NCBI GenBank assembly: GCA_012523535.1
Contig: JAAYII010000134.1
Span: 1-8,680 of the forward strand
Reading direction: 5' to 3'
DNA: 8,680 bases
Source of the DNA: Peptococcaceae bacterium
GTDB lineage: Bacteria; Bacillota; Desulfitobacteriia; Desulfitobacteriales; Syntrophobotulaceae
Shown: positions 6,323 to 8,680 of the stretch, piece after piece
How positions within the stretch are numbered: the first letter of the stretch is position 1
How the letters are laid out: every line of letters begins with the position of its first letter
The notes under the pieces: model-generated
The model's database searches: none
What the model was told of the DNA's origin: nothing
What the model saw: only the letters and a program-made list of their open reading frames with translations
Made by a program: the position numbers and the translations under genes

Positions 6323-8415
6323 GCTGTAACCACATCCTGAATCAAAGAACCAATATCCAAAATCAAAGTTACTTTACCGTCGCCGAGAATGGTTGCCCCG
6401 GCGATACCAGGAATTCCGCTTAGGAAATCTCCCAAAGATTTTATTACAATCTCCTGCTGTCCTTGCAATTCATCGACAATAAGGCCGATTGTTCTGTCTC
6501 CGACTCCTACAACCACCACATATACTTCATCCACTTCTTCCTCCCTTTCCGGCAAATCAAACTTTTGCCTTAAAGAAAGGAGCGGAAGAGCATTGCCTCT
6601 GATTTGAACCATTTGCAAGCCGCCGACAGTTTTAATCTCATTGCTTTTTACCAGAAGGGTCTCCACCACGGACGACAAAGGCACGGCATATATTTCTTCT
6701 CCCAATTCAACCAATAAAGCCTGAATAATAGCCAGCGTTAAAGGCAGGCGAATAATAAAGGAAGTACCCTCACCCCTTTGGGTTTTGACATCAATCGTTC
6801 CGCCCAAATTGGTTATGGCTTTTTTCACTACGTCCATGCCAACCCCACGGCCGGAAATATCCGTAACTTTATCAGCAGTGCTGAATCCCGGCAGGAAAAT
6901 TAGATTGGCTAAATCTCTTGGGGATAGCTCTTCTTTTTCCCCAATCAAACCTTTTTCCCGCGCTTTGTTCCTTATCTTTTCTAGATCAATCCCCTCCCCG
7001 ACATCGGAAACAATGATGGCGATATGGTTGCCTTCATGATAAGCATTCAAGGTAATCGTACCTGTTTCATTCTTGCCGGCAGCTCTTCTCTTCTCCGGCT
7101 CTTCAATGCCGTGATCAACACAATTGCGAATTATATGGGTCATAGGGTCACCGATAACTTCAATAACGGTTTTATCCAGTTCTGTTTCTTCCCCTTTAAT
7201 TACCAATTCTATTTTCTTGCCGCTCTTGCGACAAAAATCTCTAACCAAGCGTGGGTAACGGCTAAAGACAGTTCCTATTGGAACCATTCGAAGTCTCATA
7301 ACACTTTCTTGCAGCTCTCCCATTAAGCGGCCAAGATATACATTAGTGTCGTTAAGGCTGTTGACCAACGATACATTCTGGTTGGTATTTTTAAGGTCAT
7401 TACCAATCTTGACCAATCTGGTCCTGGTAATAACCATCTCCCCGACCAAGTTTATAAGGTTATCCATCCGGTCCGTATCCACGCGAATAGTATGTACCTT
7501 GTTTTTACCTTCATTGTTGTTACGAGTGTCATTTTTCTGGCTGTCAGAGAAATTGGGCTCCGCTTCGTCTTTAGTTTCAATACTTGTTTTAGGTTTGGCT
7601 TCAACTGCGTCCTCTTTTTCGGATTTGGTTAATGGATAATCATAATTGAAAACTTTAACATCCAGAATTTCTGAAATTTCCAAGATATCCGCTCTAATAT
7701 CTTCCGGAGGTTCCGTGGTAATAAACAAAATACCTACATACTGAAGGTCGTTATTGTTTTCCAATTCTTCTACAGAGGGAACTATTTTAACCACGGTACC
7801 GTAAGCTTCCAACCTTTGCATGATCATAACAGCCCGTACTGCTTTCATTAATGCATCAGGGGCCAGAGTTACATTTATTTGATAGACAGCCTTATTAACT
7901 GTTAAAGCTTCCTCTATTAGTTCACGCTCCGATGAACTTAAAGAAAATTTAACCGGCCAATTACCCGTTGGACTTGTTAACTGCTGAGGTTTGTTTTCGG
8001 CCAGAGCTCCGGTTTCGCTCAAAGTCCTCATTTGCGCAGTTAAATCACTATACTCTTCAGTGATGGGAACTCTTTGCTCCACTTGAGCCAGCATGGATTT
8101 TAATCTATCGGTTACCGCCAACAATACATCAATAATCTCATTGGTTACAGCCATTTTTCCTTGGCGCAGTTTTTCCAATAAGTCTTCAGCAGCATGGGTA
8201 AGTTCCACAATCGGCGTAAATCCCATAGTCCCTGAAGCTCCCTTTAAACTATGGGCGCTCCTAAACAAATCGTTTATGAGAGAAATATTATCACTGTTTT
8301 TTTCAAGCTCTAAAAGGCCGGAGCCAAGCCTTTCCACCTGTTCTTGCGAATCCAGCAGGTAGAATTCCAAAAAATCATCGAGTTCTATTTCTACATTTTT
8401 TTTATCTTGGCTCAT
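6319..8415 (-). CDS. cheA: Chemotaxis sensor histidine kinase CheA
   Basis: CheA is the cytoplasmic histidine kinase of the chemoreceptor array. It autophosphorylates in trans and passes phosphate to CheY and CheB. The 698 residues show the full domain order. P1 (about 10-115) has phospho-acceptor H55 in AHSLKGASGTMGF. A P2-like CheY/CheB-docking domain lies at about 155-258. An acidic, Asn/Lys-rich linker (about 262-306) precedes the P3 dimerisation helices (about 307-372). The P4 ATPase domain (about 373-555) has the N box HIIRNCVDHGIE (427-438), the G1 box DVGEGID (471-477) and the G2 box SGRGVGMD (521-528). The CheW-like P5 domain fills about 556-695. The ATG at 8415 has GAGGAG six bases upstream. 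It is the first gene of the visible operon and is preceded by a long AT-rich leader. All catalytic features are present. Confidence 0.98.
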   Translation of the reverse strand: MSQDKKNVEIELDDFLEFYLLDSQEQVERLGSGLLELEKNSDNISLINDLFRSAHSLKGASGTMGFTPIVELTHAAEDLLEKLRQGKMAVTNEIIDVLLAVTDRLKSMLAQVEQRVPITEEYSDLTAQMRTLSETGALAENKPQQLTSPTGNWPVKFSLSSSERELIEEALTVNKAVYQINVTLAPDALMKAVRAVMIMQRLEAYGTVVKIVPSVEELENNNDLQYVGILFITTEPPEDIRADILEISEILDVKVFNYDYPLTKSEKEDAVEAKPKTSIETKDEAEPNFSDSQKNDTRNNNEGKNKVHTIRVDTDRMDNLINLVGEMVITRTRLVKIGNDLKNTNQNVSLVNSLNDTNVYLGRLMGELQESVMRLRMVPIGTVFSRYPRLVRDFCRKSGKKIELVIKGEETELDKTVIEVIGDPMTHIIRNCVDHGIEEPEKRRAAGKNETGTITLNAYHEGNHIAIIVSDVGEGIDLEKIRNKAREKGLIGEKEELSPRDLANLIFLPGFSTADKVTDISGRGVGMDVVKKAITNLGGTIDVKTQRGEGTSFIIRLPLTLAIIQALLVELGEEIYAVPLSSVVETLLVKSNEIKTVGGLQMVQIRGNALPLLSLRQKFDLPEREEEVDEVYVVVVGVGDRTIGLIVDELQGQQEIVIKSLGDFLSGIPGIAGATILGDGKVTLILDIGSLIQDVVTA

Positions 8416-8580
8416 TTCCTTCTCCTCACTTTATATTCTTTTCCCAAAGCAGTTAATCTCTGGAATAACAAGAGACAAAATTCGCCATTTTGATATTAAA
8501 AACCTCCATTTTTATTGGGAAAACAAATAAAATTTATCTCCAAACTACATCATATTGTATTGTTTCCACTTTTATCCTAC

Positions 8581-8609
8581 ATTATATAGTATTTTCCTGT
8601 AAGATTAAA
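8581..8609 (-). promoter_or_regulatory. Candidate sigma-A type promoter for the che-fla operon
   Basis: The minus strand has a perfect TATAAT at 8581-8586. Seventeen bases upstream the -35 position reads TTTAAT (8604-8609), a weak match to TTGACA, and there is no extended -10 TG. If used, transcription would start near 8574 and give a leader of about 160 bases before cheA. A poor -35 box beside a palindrome would fit an activated or repressed promoter. AT-rich DNA produces TATAAT easily, so the call is tentative. I could not find a convincing SigD (TAAA...GCCGATAA) or sigma-54 site. Confidence 0.4.
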
Positions 8610-8617
8610 GATCTTTA
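8606..8617. repeat. 12-bp perfect palindrome overlapping the candidate -35 box
   Basis: TAAAGATCTTTA is a perfect inverted repeat lying over and just upstream of the candidate -35 hexamer of the cheA promoter. It could be a binding site for a dimeric regulator. It could equally be a chance palindrome in AT-rich DNA. No regulator family is recognised from it. Confidence 0.35.
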
Positions 8618-8680
8618 TGAGAATTTTCGATCTACTATTGGATAAATTGACAAAGATTTCTTTTGAGTAAAATTCTAAGA

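Larger units (their letters stand above)
8416..8680 (-). other. AT-rich non-coding leader/promoter region upstream of cheA
   Basis: These 265 bases hold no recognisable gene on either strand and are markedly AT-richer than the coding part. On the minus strand, reading towards cheA, they contain a 12-bp palindrome (8606-8617), a consensus TATAAT (8581-8586), a GGAGG at 8503-8507 without a start codon at normal distance, and a short AT-rich inverted repeat (CAAAAT at 8487-8492 with ATTTTG at 8476-8481, loop of five). The cheA ribosome binding site GAGGAG follows at 8422-8427. An 11-codon frame (8453-8488) begins inside the inverted repeat. No rho-independent terminator for an upstream gene is visible. 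Confidence 0.7.

Noticed and set aside
6996..7016. CheA G1 box reads DVGEGID rather than the common DDGxGI
   Set aside because: The GHKL ATPase consensus is DxGxG, which is satisfied, and all other nucleotide-binding boxes are intact, so loss of activity is not indicated.
8474..8489. TGGC...TTG string on the minus strand resembling a sigma-54 -24/-12 site
   Set aside because: The GC dinucleotide expected ten bases after the GG is absent (CT is found), so the essential -12 element is missing.
8549..8577. TAAA followed about 15 bases later by an ATATGATG-like sequence, tested as a SigD/FliA motility promoter
   Set aside because: The -10 part lacks the GCCGATAA core; only the TAAA matches.
8647..8673. 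Plus-strand TTGACA (8647-8652) followed by TAAAAT (8668-8673), a possible divergent promoter
   Set aside because: The -35 match is perfect but the spacer is only 15 bases, and no gene on the plus strand is visible before the edge. Not enough to call.
8577..8678. Minus-strand open frame of 33 codons running in from the right edge and stopping at 8577
   Set aside because: It could be the tail of an upstream gene, but it is AT-rich, rich in Ile/Lys/Asn/Phe/Tyr with no recognisable motif, and overlaps the TATAAT. Chance openness in AT-rich DNA explains it.

Overview
The window is a block of motility and chemotaxis genes, all on the minus strand, read from right to left as cheA - cheW - cheB - flgC - fliE - fliF - fliG - fliH - fliI. 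The right-hand 265 bases upstream of cheA carry no recognisable gene and look like the promoter/leader region. fliI is cut off by the left edge just after its Walker A motif. The proteins are closest in style to those of anaerobic Firmicutes (Clostridia, Desulfotomaculum/Peptococcaceae-like): purine-rich Shine-Dalgarno sites of the GGAGG type, moderate-to-low G+C, a TTG start on fliF, and FliG/FliF/FliH sequences of the Gram-positive kind. This affiliation is an inference from sequence style, not a database result.

Layout. 8416-8680 is an AT-rich non-coding leader with a consensus TATAAT and a 12-bp palindrome beside it. 4738-8415 is the chemotaxis signalling module: the CheA kinase, its CheW coupling protein and the CheB methylesterase. 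2-4732 is the flagellar basal-body and export module: FlgC (proximal rod), FliE (MS-ring/rod adaptor), FliF (MS ring), FliG (rotor/switch), FliH (export ATPase regulator) and FliI (export ATPase, partial). No terminator is visible between any two genes. Neighbours overlap by up to 35 bp or are separated by at most 21 bp, except for a 53-bp cheA-cheW gap that is itself filled by a 17-codon open frame. The block therefore looks like a single transcription unit with translational coupling.

How the genes work together. Receptors signal through CheW to CheA, which phosphorylates CheB (here) and CheY (not in this window). CheB resets receptor methylation. FliF, FliE and FlgC build the ring and rod through which FliH/FliI feed export substrates, and FliG is the rotor part on which torque and switching act.

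The gene content is ordinary; no new system is evident. The points worth a second look are the absence of flgB from its usual place directly before flgC, where cheB sits instead; the fusion of the chemotaxis genes to the head of the basal-body operon; the small frame between cheA and cheW; and the long leader with a palindrome beside the candidate promoter.
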